DNA of 64,000 nucleotides from an uncultured Pelagibacteraceae bacterium (GTDB lineage: Bacteria > Pseudomonadota > Alphaproteobacteria > Pelagibacterales > Pelagibacteraceae), in NCBI GenBank assembly GCA_902577075.1, contig CACGXV010000001.1:186001-250000 (forward strand). The letters are read 5' to 3'. Under the pieces are notes generated by a model. It was not told where the DNA came from, did no database searches, and worked only from the letters and a program-made list of their open reading frames with translations. Below, piece after piece: positions 1-10,212 of the stretch (positions are counted from its first letter, which is position 1; the number at the start of each line of letters is the position of its first letter). A program made the position numbers and the translations under genes.

Positions 1-2430
1 GAAAATGTAGGTTATACTCCAAGACACCATACGTTTTTTGAAATGCTGGGTAACTTTTCTTTTGGAGATTACTTTAAAGATAGGGCTATCGAGCTTGCTT
101 GGAATTTAATAACCAAAGACTTTGGTTTAGACAAAAATAGACTGTATGTAACCGTGTTCCATGAAGATGATGAAGCATTTAATTATTGGAAAAAAATTGC
201 AGGTTTGAATGATGATAGAATTATTAGAATAGCAACTTCAGATAATTTTTGGTCAATGGGAGAAACAGGGCCATGCGGACCATGCTCCGAAATCTTTTAT
301 GATCATGGAGATCACCTTGAAGGTGGTTTGCCTGGAACAAGAAATGAGGATGGTGATAGATACATAGAAATTTGGAATTTGGTCTTTATGCAATTTGAAC
401 AAATTTCAAAAGATAAAAGAATAAATCTACCAAAACCTTCAGTTGATACTGGCATGGGTCTTGAAAGGATTGCTGCATTACTTCAAGGAACTCATGATAA
501 TTACGAAACTGACCATTTTAAAAAAATAATTAATTCAGCAGCAGAAATTTTGAAAGTTAAACCAAATGATGACAATTTAGCAAGCTTCAGAGTAATTGCT
601 GATCATTTGCGAGCAAGTTCTTTTTTAATTGCTGAAGGAGTCTTGCCATCAAATGAAGGTAGAGGTTATGTTTTGAGAAGAATAATGAGAAGAGGAATGA
701 GACATTCTCATTTACTTGGTTCGAAAGAGCCTATTTTTTATAATATATTTAAAACTCTTAAAGACGAGATGAAAGGAAATTATTCAGAAATAGAAAGAGC
801 TGAGTCTTTAATAAAAGAAACTTTAAAGATGGAGGAAGAGAAATTTTTAGTATTATTAGATAGAGGCATAAAAATTTTAAATGATGAAATAGAAAAGATA
901 GACAAAATATTGCCGGGAGAAGTTGCTTTCAAATTATATGATACTTATGGTTTTCCATTAGACCTCACCCAGGATATCTTAAAAAATAAATCTTTAACAA
1001 TAGATATAAAAAGATTTCAGAGTTTAATGAAAGAAAGTAAAGAACTAGCCAAGAAAAATTGGAAAGGATCAGGAGATAGTGCTGTTGATGATATATGGTT
1101 TTCAATTAAAGATAGACTAGGACCCTCAGAGTTCTTGGGATATGAGACAGATCAAGCCGAGGGAATTATAATTTCATTATTAAAAGATAATAAAGAGGTA
1201 GACGAGCTTAAAGAAAATGATGAGGGAATAATTATTGTCAACCAAACCCCCTTTTATGGTGAGTCTGGTGGACAAGTTGGGGATACTGGAGAAATAATTT
1301 CTGGTGATTTCAAATTTGAAATATCTGATGTGCAAAAGAAATTAGGAGATTTATTTGTTCACTACGGAAAAGTAAAATCTGGAAGCATAAAGATTAAAGA
1401 TAATGTTGAAATGAAAATTGACGTTGAGAGACGAAATAATATAAGAGCATATCATTCAGCAACCCACCTTCTTCATGAATCCCTTAGAAGAGTATTAGGG
1501 ACACACGTTACTCAAAAGGGATCACTAGTTGCACCTGACAGACTAAGATTTGATTTTAGTCACATGAAACCAATTTCTGAACAAGAGATTGAAAAAATTG
1601 AAAGTCATGTAAATTCTATGGTAGAGAGAAAATCAGAAGTCAAAACGAGAATCATGACCCCTAAAGAAGCAGTTGATAATGGAGCACTTGCACTATTTGG
1701 AGAAAAATATGGAGAGGAGGTAAGAGTTTTGTCTATGGGTGATGAAAATGAAAAATATTTTTCTACAGAATTATGTGGAGGGACTCACGTGAGAAATACC
1801 GGCGACATTGGAAAATTCAAAATTATAAGCCAGTCATCTATAGCTGCTGGTGTAAGAAGAGTTGAAGCCCTTAGAGATAATCAATTAAATAATTTTCTTC
1901 AAAATAAAGAAAAATTATCTGATCTATCTGCACAAAAGGATGAGGAATTAATTAACGATCTATCAAAACAAATTATTAACTTAGGTGGTAAACCAAATTT
2001 AGAAAATGAGGATAATAAAAACTTAATTAAAGATTTATCAAAACAATTAGAGCAATTACAATTTAGCTCAATTTTAAGTGATAATTCTTTAAATAAAATT
2101 CAAAATAAGAAATTTAAAGATATAAATATTAGATTTCAAAAAGTTGAGGGTCTTCCACCAAAAGAACTTAGAAAATTAGTAGATATAGGAAAAAAAGAAT
2201 TAAAAAGTGGAATAATTATTGTATTTGCAAGCCTTGAAGGAAAAGTGGGTCTTGCAGTTGGTGTAACAGAAGAATTGATTGATAAATATGATGCTGTTAA
2301 ATTTGCAAAAACAGGTTCTGAAGTTATAGGCGGCAAAGGTGGAGGTGGTAGAAAAGATTTTGCACAAGCCGGTGGACAATTTAATGACAAAATTGATGAA
2401 GCTTTTGAAAAAATGACTTCTTTAATTTAA
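1..2430 (+). CDS. alaS: Alanyl-tRNA synthetase, 5'-truncated by the window edge
   Basis: Charges tRNA-Ala with alanine and edits mischarged Ser/Gly in the cytoplasm. The frame is open from base 1 ([20 protein letters not shown]), which is the class II catalytic core, so roughly the first 80 residues lie before the window. The editing domain shows the HLLH zinc motif near codon 489 and CGGTH near codon 594. The C-terminal DHHA1/C-Ala region ends with the Gly-rich [16 protein letters not shown] signature, so the 3' end is complete. It converges on icd with a 9-bp overlap of the coding ends, leaving no room for a separate terminator. The internal ATG at 43 is not the real start. Confidence 0.97.
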   Translation, partial: ENVGYTPRHHTFFEMLGNFSFGDYFKDRAIELAWNLITKDFGLDKNRLYVTVFHEDDEAFNYWKKIAGLNDDRIIRIATSDNFWSMGETGPCGPCSEIFYDHGDHLEGGLPGTRNEDGDRYIEIWNLVFMQFEQISKDKRINLPKPSVDTGMGLERIAALLQGTHDNYETDHFKKIINSAAEILKVKPNDDNLASFRVIADHLRASSFLIAEGVLPSNEGRGYVLRRIMRRGMRHSHLLGSKEPIFYNIFKTLKDEMKGNYSEIERAESLIKETLKMEEEKFLVLLDRGIKILNDEIEKIDKILPGEVAFKLYDTYGFPLDLTQDILKNKSLTIDIKRFQSLMKESKELAKKNWKGSGDSAVDDIWFSIKDRLGPSEFLGYETDQAEGIIISLLKDNKEVDELKENDEGIIIVNQTPFYGESGGQVGDTGEIISGDFKFEISDVQKKLGDLFVHYGKVKSGSIKIKDNVEMKIDVERRNNIRAYHSATHLLHESLRRVLGTHVTQKGSLVAPDRLRFDFSHMKPISEQEIEKIESHVNSMVERKSEVKTRIMTPKEAVDNGALALFGEKYGEEVRVLSMGDENEKYFSTELCGGTHVRNTGDIGKFKIISQSSIAAGVRRVEALRDNQLNNFLQNKEKLSDLSAQKDEELINDLSKQIINLGGKPNLENEDNKNLIKDLSKQLEQLQFSSILSDNSLNKIQNKKFKDINIRFQKVEGLPPKELRKLVDIGKKELKSGIIIVFASLEGKVGLAVGVTEELIDKYDAVKFAKTGSEVIGGKGGGGRKDFAQAGGQFNDKIDEAFEKMTSLI

Positions 2431-3636
2431 TTTTTGTCTCAACTTACCATCAATTGTATCTAAGAATTGATTAGTTGTAAGATACTTGGTTGAAGGGCCT
2501 ATTAAAATAGCTAAATCTTTTGTCATCGAACCCTCTTCAACGCAATCAACACATACTCTTTCAAGAGTTTCTGCAAATTTTATCAATTCTTCGTTTCCAT
2601 CTAGCTTTCCTCTATGAGCCAAACCTCTTGTCCAGGCAAAAATAGAAGCAATAGGATTTGTAGATGTTTCTTTTCCTAGTTGATGCATTCTAAAATGTCT
2701 GGTTACTGTACCATGAGCAGCCTCTGCTTCCATAGTTTTTCCATCTGGAGCAAGAAGTACACTTGTCATTAAACCCAAGGATCCATACCCTTGGGCAACA
2801 GTATCTGATTGAACATCTCCATCATAATTTTTACAAGCCCATATATATTTACCATGCCATTTCATGGCACAGGCTACCATATCATCAATTAATCTATGTT
2901 CATAAGTAATTTTATTTTTTTCAAATTTGTCTCTAAATTCTTTTTCAAAAACTTCTTGGAAGATATCTTTAAATCTTCCATCATATCTTTTTAAAATCGT
3001 ATTCTTTGTAGATAGATACACTGGCCATTTTTTTATTAAACCATAGTTGAAGCAAGATCTTGCAAAATCTTCTATTGATTTATCTAAGTTATACATAGAT
3101 AAAGCAATCCCCGGACCAGGAAAATTGAATACCTCATACTTTCTTTCATCTGTTCCATCTTCAGCAGTCCATTTAATTTCTAATTTGCCTTTACCTGGAA
3201 CAGTGAAGTCTGTTGCTCTGTATTGATCACCAAAAGCATGTCTTCCAATAATTAACGGATCAGTCCAAGACGGCACAAGTTTTGGTATATTTTTACAAAT
3301 GATAGGTTCTCTAAAAACAGTTCCTCCAATAATGTTTCTAATTGTTCCATTTGGTGATCTCCACATTTTTTTTAAATTAAATTCTTTTACTCTGGCTTCA
3401 TCTGGGGTGATGGTTGCACATTTGATGCCAACACCATTTTTTTTGATTGCATTAGCACATTCTATCGTGATTTTATCTTCAGTCTTATCTCTACTTTCCA
3501 TCCCTAAATCGTAGTATTCAATTTTCAGATCAAGGTAAGTAAGGATTAACTTATTTTTTATGAAGTCCCATATGACTCTAGTCATTTCATCACCATCAAG
3601 CTCAACAATGGGATTTTTAACCTTTATTTTACTCAT
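2422..3636 (-). CDS. icd: NADP-dependent isocitrate dehydrogenase
   Basis: Oxidatively decarboxylates isocitrate to 2-oxoglutarate in the TCA cycle. The 404-residue length and motifs such as [21 protein letters not shown] and [13 protein letters not shown] match the homodimeric, eukaryotic-type NADP-IDH common in alphaproteobacteria, rather than the E. coli-type enzyme. The N-terminus ([20 protein letters not shown]) is complete and typical. It is transcribed towards alaS, and its 5' end faces psd across a 78-bp divergent gap that must hold both promoters. Assignment is secure; NADP preference is inferred from the subfamily. Confidence 0.96.
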   Translation of the reverse strand: MSKIKVKNPIVELDGDEMTRVIWDFIKNKLILTYLDLKIEYYDLGMESRDKTEDKITIECANAIKKNGVGIKCATITPDEARVKEFNLKKMWRSPNGTIRNIIGGTVFREPIICKNIPKLVPSWTDPLIIGRHAFGDQYRATDFTVPGKGKLEIKWTAEDGTDERKYEVFNFPGPGIALSMYNLDKSIEDFARSCFNYGLIKKWPVYLSTKNTILKRYDGRFKDIFQEVFEKEFRDKFEKNKITYEHRLIDDMVACAMKWHGKYIWACKNYDGDVQSDTVAQGYGSLGLMTSVLLAPDGKTMEAEAAHGTVTRHFRMHQLGKETSTNPIASIFAWTRGLAHRGKLDGNEELIKFAETLERVCVDCVEEGSMTKDLAILIGPSTKYLTTNQFLDTIDGKLRQKLN

Positions 3637-3714
3637 TTATTTGATGTATCTTAATAGTTGAATTTATCTTTTTTGTATACATATTAATTCAAAATTATCA
3701 ATTATAGGATTGTC

Positions 3715-4359
3715 ATGAATAAAATTTTTCCAAAATTACACAATGAAGGATACAAATTTATTATTATTTTTGCAATCGCAACTATAATTCTTTATTTCAT
3801 AAATGGTTTTCTTGGCTTTATCGGGTTGCTACTGACAATTTGGTGTTACTATTTTTTTCGTGATCCTGAAAGAACATCGATTGGAGATGATAACTATCTA
3901 ACTAGTCCAGCTGATGGTGTTGTCCTGCAAGTAAAAGATACCAATGGCCCAAAGGAACTTGGTTTAGAAAATAAACAAATGAAAAAAGTAAGTATTTTTA
4001 TGGATGTATTTGATTGCCATGTTAATAGATCACCATGCTCTGGAGCAATCTCTGAAATACTTTACAAACCTGGAAAATTTTTTAATGCATCATTAGATAA
4101 AGCAAGTGAGGATAATGAAAGAAACTATTACAGAATAAGAAACTCCGATGGAAAAGATATAATTGTTGTGCAAATAGCAGGACTTGTTGCAAGAAGAATT
4201 GTGACTGAGGTCTCCAAAGATGAGCTGGTAGATCAAGGTTCAAGAATTGGAATGATCAGATTTGGAAGTAGGGCGGATATGTATTTTGAAGACTACACAC
4301 CTTTGGTAAAAGTTGACCAAAAAACAATAGCGGGTGAAACTTTAATCGCAAAAAGATAA
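3715..4359 (+). CDS. psd: Phosphatidylserine decarboxylase proenzyme (short type)
   Basis: Makes phosphatidylethanolamine from phosphatidylserine at the inner membrane. The 214-residue size matches the short psd family. Two hydrophobic segments (about residues 15-45) anchor it. SPADG at 64-68 and DCHVNRSP at 100-107 are family motifs. FGSR at 183-186 contains the Gly184-Ser185 bond expected to self-cleave and yield the pyruvoyl cofactor on the small alpha subunit. It is followed 4 bp later by pssA, which makes its substrate, so the two steps of PE synthesis share an operon. Confidence 0.95.
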   Translation: MNKIFPKLHNEGYKFIIIFAIATIILYFINGFLGFIGLLLTIWCYYFFRDPERTSIGDDNYLTSPADGVVLQVKDTNGPKELGLENKQMKKVSIFMDVFDCHVNRSPCSGAISEILYKPGKFFNASLDKASEDNERNYYRIRNSDGKDIIVVQIAGLVARRIVTEVSKDELVDQGSRIGMIRFGSRADMYFEDYTPLVKVDQKTIAGETLIAKR

Positions 4360-4363
4360 TTTT

Positions 4364-5161
4364 ATGCAGTCTCAGAATAAAGATATTAAACTGGTTTCAA
4401 ATAAAAAGACTAGAGTTATTCTACCAAATATTTTGACACTTTTTGGAGTTTGTATTGGATTAACATCAATCAAATTTGCATTCGACGGAAAATTTGAATT
4501 ATCAATTATTGCAGTAATAATTGCTGCAATTATTGATGGACTGGATGGTAGAATTGCAAGATTAATTAAAGGAACTTCTAAAGTAGGTAAAGAGTTAGAC
4601 TCGCTTACCGATGTAATTAGTTTTGGTGTTGCTCCAGCTTTTATAATGTATTTTTGGGCATTGTCTGAAACAGGTAGAGTTGGTTGGTTAATTTCGTTAA
4701 TTTATGTTGTTTGTGTTGCGTTAAGACTTGCAAGATTTAATGTTTCATCAAATGAAGACAGTTCATGGAAGGATAATTTTTTTGAGGGAATACCTTCACC
4801 AGCTGGTGGAGTTTTGGTTTTAATGCCTCTGATTTTAAGTATTAGTGAATTTCAATTTTTAAATTTAAATTATCAAATTATTGTTCCTATTATGTTTATA
4901 ATTGTTTCAATATTACTAATAAGTAAAATACCTACTTATTCTTTTAAAAGAATAGCCGTGCCTAGAAGCGCATCAATATTTTTGTTATTTGGTATTATTT
5001 TATATTTTGGTTTAATTCTTGTTTATACGTTTAATGCGATAATTATTTCAGGAGCGTTCTACTTGTTGATGATACCTATAAGTTCTATCCATTTTATGAT
5101 GATTAAAAAAAGTGAAAAAAATATGACGGACTATACTGATCATCATGAAGATGTATTATAA
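4364..5161 (+). CDS. pssA: CDP-diacylglycerol-serine O-phosphatidyltransferase
   Basis: Transfers a phosphatidyl group from CDP-diacylglycerol to serine, the step before Psd. It is a polytopic membrane protein with the CDP-alcohol phosphatidyltransferase signature at residues 61-83: D61 G62, A65 R66, G75, D79 and D83, the metal and CDP ligands. About seven further hydrophobic helices follow. Its length of 265 residues matches the Gram-positive/alphaproteobacterial (class II) PssA. The start follows psd by 4 bp, and the stop codon abuts the ATG of the next gene with no gap, so translation is probably coupled. Confidence 0.94.
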   Translation: MQSQNKDIKLVSNKKTRVILPNILTLFGVCIGLTSIKFAFDGKFELSIIAVIIAAIIDGLDGRIARLIKGTSKVGKELDSLTDVISFGVAPAFIMYFWALSETGRVGWLISLIYVVCVALRLARFNVSSNEDSSWKDNFFEGIPSPAGGVLVLMPLILSISEFQFLNLNYQIIVPIMFIIVSILLISKIPTYSFKRIAVPRSASIFLLFGIILYFGLILVYTFNAIIISGAFYLLMIPISSIHFMMIKKSEKNMTDYTDHHEDVL

Positions 5162-6064
5162 ATGAAGGAAAACACAATTATCTCCCTTGCAGACGCAAAT
5201 TACTTTGAATTATTAAATGAGTTAGTTGATTCAATTAACAGATTTGAGCAAAGTAAAAAATTAGACATATGCATAATGGATGCAGGGTTAAAAGATGATC
5301 AAATAAAAATATTAGAAAAAAAAGTATTAACTATTAAAAAAGCTAATTGGGATATAGAAGTACCAGACTCTAAAGTTAAAGGGAAAGAATGGTTAAAAAG
5401 CCAAGTATCAAGAGCTTTTATTCCAAAATATTTCCCTGGATATAAAAAGTATTTATGGATAGATGCAGATGCCTGGGTCAATTCATGGGAGTCTATTGAT
5501 TTATATTATAAAGGATGTGAAAATAAAAAGTTAGCAATAGCAACTTCAGCCGATAGATCATATGGAAGAGTTTTAAGAGCTGATTGGATATTTGGGAGTC
5601 TGGCAAAAATAAAATCTCAAAACTATAAACATGCCAAGTCTTCTGGATTTTCTGAAAAAATTTCAAGAGAAGTAGCCCTAAAACCTCATTTGAATATTGG
5701 TTTGTTTAGTTTAGAAGCCGATGCTCCACATTGGGAGGTTTGGCAAAAAAACTTAAGAAAAGCATTATCTTCAGGAAAGATTTGGGGTTCAGAGCAAATT
5801 GCAATGAATATCACAATTTATTCTGATAATTTAGAAGTAGAAATTTTACCAGCTTATTGTAATTGGACACATATTGATGCGATTAAATTTGATAAACAAA
5901 ATGGAACTTTTGTCGAACCATATTTACCAAATCATGAGATAGGTATTATACATTTAGCAGGAAAAAATAATGACAATATAAGAAATGATAAAAATTATAT
6001 TTCTAAGATTAAAACATTAGACGGTGATATAATTGAAAAATCATTAAGATTTGAGAATAATTGA
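5162..6064 (+). CDS. Glycosyltransferase-like protein (GT8-like fold)
   Basis: A soluble 300-residue protein. YLWIDADAWVNSW (about residues 100-112) has the DxD-type metal and nucleotide-sugar motif of GT-A enzymes. A later IIHLAGK (about 262-268) resembles the conserved His-containing loop of GT8 family enzymes. The donor and acceptor cannot be read from the sequence. It starts directly after the pssA stop codon and shares its TGA with the TTG start of rlmE, so it lies inside a phospholipid/rRNA-methylase transcription unit. A role in cell-surface or lipid glycosylation is a guess from position. Confidence 0.65.
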   Translation: MKENTIISLADANYFELLNELVDSINRFEQSKKLDICIMDAGLKDDQIKILEKKVLTIKKANWDIEVPDSKVKGKEWLKSQVSRAFIPKYFPGYKKYLWIDADAWVNSWESIDLYYKGCENKKLAIATSADRSYGRVLRADWIFGSLAKIKSQNYKHAKSSGFSEKISREVALKPHLNIGLFSLEADAPHWEVWQKNLRKALSSGKIWGSEQIAMNITIYSDNLEVEILPAYCNWTHIDAIKFDKQNGTFVEPYLPNHEIGIIHLAGKNNDNIRNDKNYISKIKTLDGDIIEKSLRFENN

Positions 6065-6672
6065 AAAAAAATAAATTTTCAAAAAATTGGATTATTAAAC
6101 AAAATAGAGATATTTACGTAAAAAAATCAAAATTAGAGGGTTATAGATCCAGAGCAGTATATAAATTAATAGAAATTAACGATAAATTTAAATTAATCAA
6201 AAATAATTCTTTGGTTGTAGATTTAGGAGCTGCACCTGGAAGTTGGTCTCAATATATTTCTAGAAATTTCAATAATTCAAAAATAATTTCAATTGATTTG
6301 AAAGAAATTGAACCAATCAAGAATTCAATACACATAAAAGGAGATTTTACAGAAGAACATCAAAAACTACAAATACAAAAGTATTTTGAAAAAAAAGTAG
6401 ATCTCATAATTTCTGATATGGCGGTAAACACAACTGGAAATAAAAGTGTAGACTCATTAGTTACAGGAGAACTATGTATAGAAGCAATGAATTTTGCTTG
6501 TGAATTCCTTAATAAAAAAGGAAGTTTTGTTTCTAAAATCTTTATGGGATCAACATTTAACGAGATTGTCGCACTTGGAAAGAAATCATTTAACGAAGTA
6601 AATATTTTTAAGCCACCCTCAAGTAGAAAAGATTCTAAAGAAAATTTTATAATTTGTAGAAATCTTAGATAG
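6061..6672 (+). CDS. rlmE: 23S rRNA (uridine-2'-O)-methyltransferase RlmE/FtsJ
   Basis: Methylates the 2'-OH of U2552 in 23S rRNA during large-subunit assembly. Visible features are the SAM-binding VVDLGAAPGSWSQY loop (about residues 52-65), DLIISDMAVNTTG (about 114-126, the K-D-K-E tetrad aspartate region), and the C-terminal PPSSRKDSKENFIICRNL typical of FtsJ. The start is TTG at 6061, overlapping the upstream TGA by 4 bp. No better ATG lies nearby, because the family N-terminus (KNWIIKQNRDIYVKKSK) begins within ten residues. The 203-residue length is normal. Confidence 0.93.
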   Translation: MKKNKFSKNWIIKQNRDIYVKKSKLEGYRSRAVYKLIEINDKFKLIKNNSLVVDLGAAPGSWSQYISRNFNNSKIISIDLKEIEPIKNSIHIKGDFTEEHQKLQIQKYFEKKVDLIISDMAVNTTGNKSVDSLVTGELCIEAMNFACEFLNKKGSFVSKIFMGSTFNEIVALGKKSFNEVNIFKPPSSRKDSKENFIICRNLR

Positions 6673-6711
6673 TAACTCTTTTATTTTTACAAGAATCATT
6701 TATATAAGGAC

Positions 6712-7776
6712 ATGGATAGTATAAAAGAAGCATTAACATTTGATGATGTCACATTGGCCCCAAATTACTCAGAAATACTGCCCAGCCAGGTAAATACTTC
6801 TATAAAATTAACACCAAAACTTAATATAAATATTCCTCTTTTATCATCCGCAATGGATACTGTAACTGAGTCACCGATGGGAATTGCTATGGCAAAAGCA
6901 GGAGGTATAGGAATTATTCATAGAAATCTAACTATAGACGAACAAATTAAAGAAATAAGAAAAGTAAAATCAAAAAAACTTCTAGTAGGAGCAGCAGTAG
7001 GCGCTAGTGAAAAAGAATTTACTAGAGCAAAAAAGCTTTTAAAAGAAAACCTGGATATTATTGTAATTGATACAGCTCATGGACACACAAAAAAAGTAGC
7101 AGATATAATAAAAAAAATTAAAAAATTACGTTCAAAAAATACAGCAATATGTGCTGGAAATATTGCTACAACTGAGGCAGCAAAATTTTTAGTAAAATTA
7201 GGAGTAGATATTATTAAAGTTGGTATTGGTCCAGGATCAATTTGCACTACAAGACTTGTTGCAGGGATTGGAGTTCCACAGTTAAGTGCTATCTTAAATG
7301 TAAAAAAAGGAATAGGTAAAAGTAAAACGACACTAATTGCTGATGGAGGTATAAAATTTTCTGGTGATATTGCAAAAGCTTTAGCGGCTGGAGCTGATGC
7401 AGTTATGATAGGATCTTTATTTGCAGGAACAGATCAAGCCCCAGGAAAAAAAATTAAAAAAAAAGGCAAATTATATAAATATTTTAGAGGCATGGGATCG
7501 ATTGGAGCGATGAATAAAGGTTCTGCAGATAGATATTTTCAATCTAAACAAAAAGATACCTCAAAATACGTAGCAGAGGGAGTAGAGGGATATATTAAAT
7601 ATAGAGGTAGTGTTGATAAAATTATTTACAACCTAATAGGAGGTTTAAAGTCATCCATGGGATATTTGGGTGCAAAAAAAGTTACCGAACTAAGAAAAAA
7701 TCCAAAATTTGTAAAAATTACCAAGGCTGGTTTTTATGAAAGTATGGTACATAATATAGATCTAGTTAAAAAATAA
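6712..7776 (+). CDS. guaB: IMP dehydrogenase lacking the CBS (Bateman) domains
   Basis: Converts IMP to XMP with NAD+, the committed step to GMP. It is only 354 residues, against about 485-490 for most bacterial GuaB. The barrel is complete: TFDDVTLAP at the N-terminus, catalytic Cys178 in GIGPGSICTTR, flap residues R274-Y275 in SADRYFQ, and FRGMGS at 258-263. The usual CBS pair is replaced by a short bridge: EQIKEIRKVKSKK (about 77-89) runs straight into LLVGAAVG. It sits upstream of guaA with one small gene between. Loss of the regulatory module should remove purine-nucleotide allostery. There is an AAGGA ribosome site just before the ATG. Confidence 0.95.
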   Translation: MDSIKEALTFDDVTLAPNYSEILPSQVNTSIKLTPKLNINIPLLSSAMDTVTESPMGIAMAKAGGIGIIHRNLTIDEQIKEIRKVKSKKLLVGAAVGASEKEFTRAKKLLKENLDIIVIDTAHGHTKKVADIIKKIKKLRSKNTAICAGNIATTEAAKFLVKLGVDIIKVGIGPGSICTTRLVAGIGVPQLSAILNVKKGIGKSKTTLIADGGIKFSGDIAKALAAGADAVMIGSLFAGTDQAPGKKIKKKGKLYKYFRGMGSIGAMNKGSADRYFQSKQKDTSKYVAEGVEGYIKYRGSVDKIIYNLIGGLKSSMGYLGAKKVTELRKNPKFVKITKAGFYESMVHNIDLVKK

Positions 7777-7777
7777 T

Positions 7778-8206
7778 ATGAAATACTTTATTTTAATAAT
7801 ATGTTTTTTTTTATTTAATACTATTGCAAAGACTAATGAAAATAATTTTTTTAATGAAGCAAAGGATTTATTTGATAAAGAAAAATATGAGGACTCGAAG
7901 TTTTTATTCCAAAGAAATATAGTTTATAATCCAAAGGACTCAGCATCATACTTATACTTAGCAAAAATATTTAAAATTGAGGAAGATCAAAGACAAGAGG
8001 AAAAAAATATAAATACAACTCTTCTTTTAGATCCAAAGAACGAGGAAGCAATGTATCTTTTAATAGATATAGAATTGGAAAGATCAAACTTCTCAAAAGC
8101 AGATGAGTTAAGTAAAGATTTTAAGAAAATATGTAAAGAGATGTGTAACAAAATTGATTTAATTGAAAGTCGTTTAAAAGATTTTGAAAAAAAAGATGCG
8201 TCTTGA
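7778..8206 (+). CDS. Small exported TPR-like protein between guaB and guaA
   Basis: A 142-residue protein with a hydrophobic signal segment ([17 protein letters not shown]) and then two to three TPR-like helical hairpins ([39 protein letters not shown]). It is probably periplasmic and acts by protein-protein contact; no enzyme motif is visible. It starts 1 base after the guaB stop and overlaps the start of guaA, so it is co-transcribed with the GMP genes. Nothing in its sequence links it to purines. Function unknown. Confidence 0.75.
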   Translation: MKYFILIICFFLFNTIAKTNENNFFNEAKDLFDKEKYEDSKFLFQRNIVYNPKDSASYLYLAKIFKIEEDQRQEEKNINTTLLLDPKNEEAMYLLIDIELERSNFSKADELSKDFKKICKEMCNKIDLIESRLKDFEKKDAS

Positions 8207-9758
8207 AGACAATCTTAATAAAATATTAATTGTAGATTTTGGATCTCAATTTACACAATTAATTGCTCGAAAAATCAGAGAATTTGGAATTTATTGTGAA
8301 ATAACAAGCCATAAAAAAATCAAAAATTACATAAATTTTCACAAAAATATTAAGGGTATTATTTTGTCTGGAGGTCCACTAAATGTTTATGAAAATAATA
8401 AAGTAAAATTTAATAGCAAGATTCTTAAATTAGGTATCCCAGTTTTAGGTATTTGCTTTGGACATCAAATTATCTCTAAAGAATTAGGTGGAAAAGTCAA
8501 AAATTCAAAATTTAGAGAGTTTGGTTTAGCTGAAGTAGAAGAGGTTAAAAAAAGTATACTTACAAAAAATTTTTTTTTTAAAGGTAAAAACAAAGTATGG
8601 ATGAGCCACGCAGATCAAGTAACCAAGTTACCAAAAAATTTCCATTTACTGGCAAAGAGCAAAAACTCAAAATTATGCATAATTGAAAATCTAGAAAAAA
8701 AATTTTTTGGTATTCAATTTCACCCAGAGGTTAGTCATACTAACAAAGGAAAACAAATACTGAAAAATTTTGTATTTTCTATTTGTAAAATCAAAAGAAA
8801 CTGGTCTTCATTTGACCAAAAGAAAAAACTGATAAACGAAGTTAGAAATTTAGTTGGAAATTCGAAAGTAATATGTGCATTATCAGGAGGTGTAGATAGC
8901 AGTGTTGTTGCAAAATTATTATCAAATGCTATTGGAAAAAAATTGACTTGTATATTTGTTAATACAGGCCTTTTAAGAAAAAATGAAGAAATCCAGGTAG
9001 TAAATACATTTAAAAAAAGATTTAAAATTAATTTAATATATGTAAACGCAGAAAATATATTTTTGAATAAATTAAAAAATGTAACAGACCCTGAGAAAAA
9101 AAGGAAAATAATTGGCAACCTTTTTATTAAAATTTTTGAAAAATATGCCAAAAAAATCAAAAATGTAAAATTTTTAGCACAAGGCACGTTATATCCTGAT
9201 TTAATAGAGAGCAAATCTGTTACAGGAAGCCAAACTTCAAAAATTAAATCTCACCATAATGTAGGAGGTCTACCAAAAAAAATGAATCTTAAGCTAGTTG
9301 AACCTCTTAAATATTTATTTAAAGATGAAGTAAGAAAATTAGGATTAGAACTTGGATTAAACAGAGAAATAATTTCAAGGCACCCTTTTCCTGGACCTGG
9401 ACTTGCCATTAGGATGCCCGGCAAAATAACCAAAGAAAAAATAAAAATTTTAAAGGAAGCTGATAATTATTTTATTCTGTCTTTAAAAAAAAATAATTTA
9501 TATGATAAAATATGGCAGGCATATGCAGCTTTATTACCTGTAAAAACAGTTGGTGTAATGGGTGACAATAGAACTTATGAATACTTATGCCTTCTAAGAG
9601 CAATAACATCTGAAGATGGAATGACAGCTGATTTTTATCAATTCAATAAGTCTTATATTCAATCGATTTCTAATAAAATTGTGAACAATATAAAAGGTAT
9701 TAACAGGGTTGTTTACGATGTTACTTCTAAGCCACCAAGTACTATTGAATTGGAATAA
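8196..9758 (+). CDS. guaA: GMP synthase (glutamine-hydrolysing)
   Basis: Aminates XMP to GMP using glutamine and ATP. The class I amidotransferase domain carries the nucleophile in GICFGHQ (Cys87 from this start) and the FHPEVSHT His/Glu pair. It is followed by the ATP-pyrophosphatase P-loop SGGVDSSV and the C-terminal dimerisation domain ending [11 protein letters not shown] chose ATG 8196 ([18 protein letters not shown]), which gives the usual short lead-in. A TTG at 8184 adds four residues and cannot be excluded. The start overlaps the upstream TPR gene by 11 bp. Purine output thus depends on a guaB-TPR-guaA operon. Confidence 0.96.
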   Translation: MRLEDNLNKILIVDFGSQFTQLIARKIREFGIYCEITSHKKIKNYINFHKNIKGIILSGGPLNVYENNKVKFNSKILKLGIPVLGICFGHQIISKELGGKVKNSKFREFGLAEVEEVKKSILTKNFFFKGKNKVWMSHADQVTKLPKNFHLLAKSKNSKLCIIENLEKKFFGIQFHPEVSHTNKGKQILKNFVFSICKIKRNWSSFDQKKKLINEVRNLVGNSKVICALSGGVDSSVVAKLLSNAIGKKLTCIFVNTGLLRKNEEIQVVNTFKKRFKINLIYVNAENIFLNKLKNVTDPEKKRKIIGNLFIKIFEKYAKKIKNVKFLAQGTLYPDLIESKSVTGSQTSKIKSHHNVGGLPKKMNLKLVEPLKYLFKDEVRKLGLELGLNREIISRHPFPGPGLAIRMPGKITKEKIKILKEADNYFILSLKKNNLYDKIWQAYAALLPVKTVGVMGDNRTYEYLCLLRAITSEDGMTADFYQFNKSYIQSISNKIVNNIKGINRVVYDVTSKPPSTIELE

Positions 9759-9779
9759 TAAGCGTATATAAAGTCTCCT

Positions 9780-10199
9780 ATGAAATATTTACATACTATG
9801 ATTAGAGTTTCTAATATCGAGGATTCTTTAAGATTTTTTTGTGAAGGTTTGGGATTAAAAGAGACAAGAAGGAAGGAAAGTGAAAAAGGTAGGTATACCT
9901 TAGTATTTTTAGCAGCTCCTAATGATAATGGAGCGGAAATAGAATTAACTTATAATTGGGATGGCGATAGTCTAGGTGAAGGATCAAGAAATTTTGGACA
10001 TTTAGCATATAGAGTTGAGAATATATATGAGACATGTCAAAGACTAAAAGACATGGGATATACTATTAATAGGCCCCCTAGAGACGGTCACATGGCCTTT
10101 GTAAGATCTCCAGACAAAATTTCAGTTGAAATACTTCAAGATGGTTATTTAGAGCCTCTGGAACCGTGGAAGTCCATGGAAAATATAGGTACCTGGTAG
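9780..10199 (+). CDS. gloA: Glyoxalase I (lactoylglutathione lyase)
   Basis: Isomerises the methylglyoxal-glutathione hemithioacetal to S-lactoylglutathione. It is a 139-residue vicinal-oxygen-chelate protein with two beta-alpha-beta-beta-beta modules. Metal ligands are visible in the expected order: H5 (KYLHTMIRV), the Glu in EIELTYN, the His in FGHLAYRV and the Glu in SVEILQ. The C-terminal YLEPLEPW resembles the E. coli/alphaproteobacterial form. Glutathione is made by gshA/gshB elsewhere in this window. It lies 21 bp after guaA and 13 bp before panB. Confidence 0.93.
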   Translation: MKYLHTMIRVSNIEDSLRFFCEGLGLKETRRKESEKGRYTLVFLAAPNDNGAEIELTYNWDGDSLGEGSRNFGHLAYRVENIYETCQRLKDMGYTINRPPRDGHMAFVRSPDKISVEILQDGYLEPLEPWKSMENIGTW

Positions 10200-10212
10200 G
10201 TAGTACATAATT

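Noticed and set aside
8735..9214. 159-codon open frame antisense to guaA
   Set aside because: It mirrors the codon pattern of guaA, has no ribosome site, and encodes a low-complexity Phe/Leu-rich product; shadow frame.
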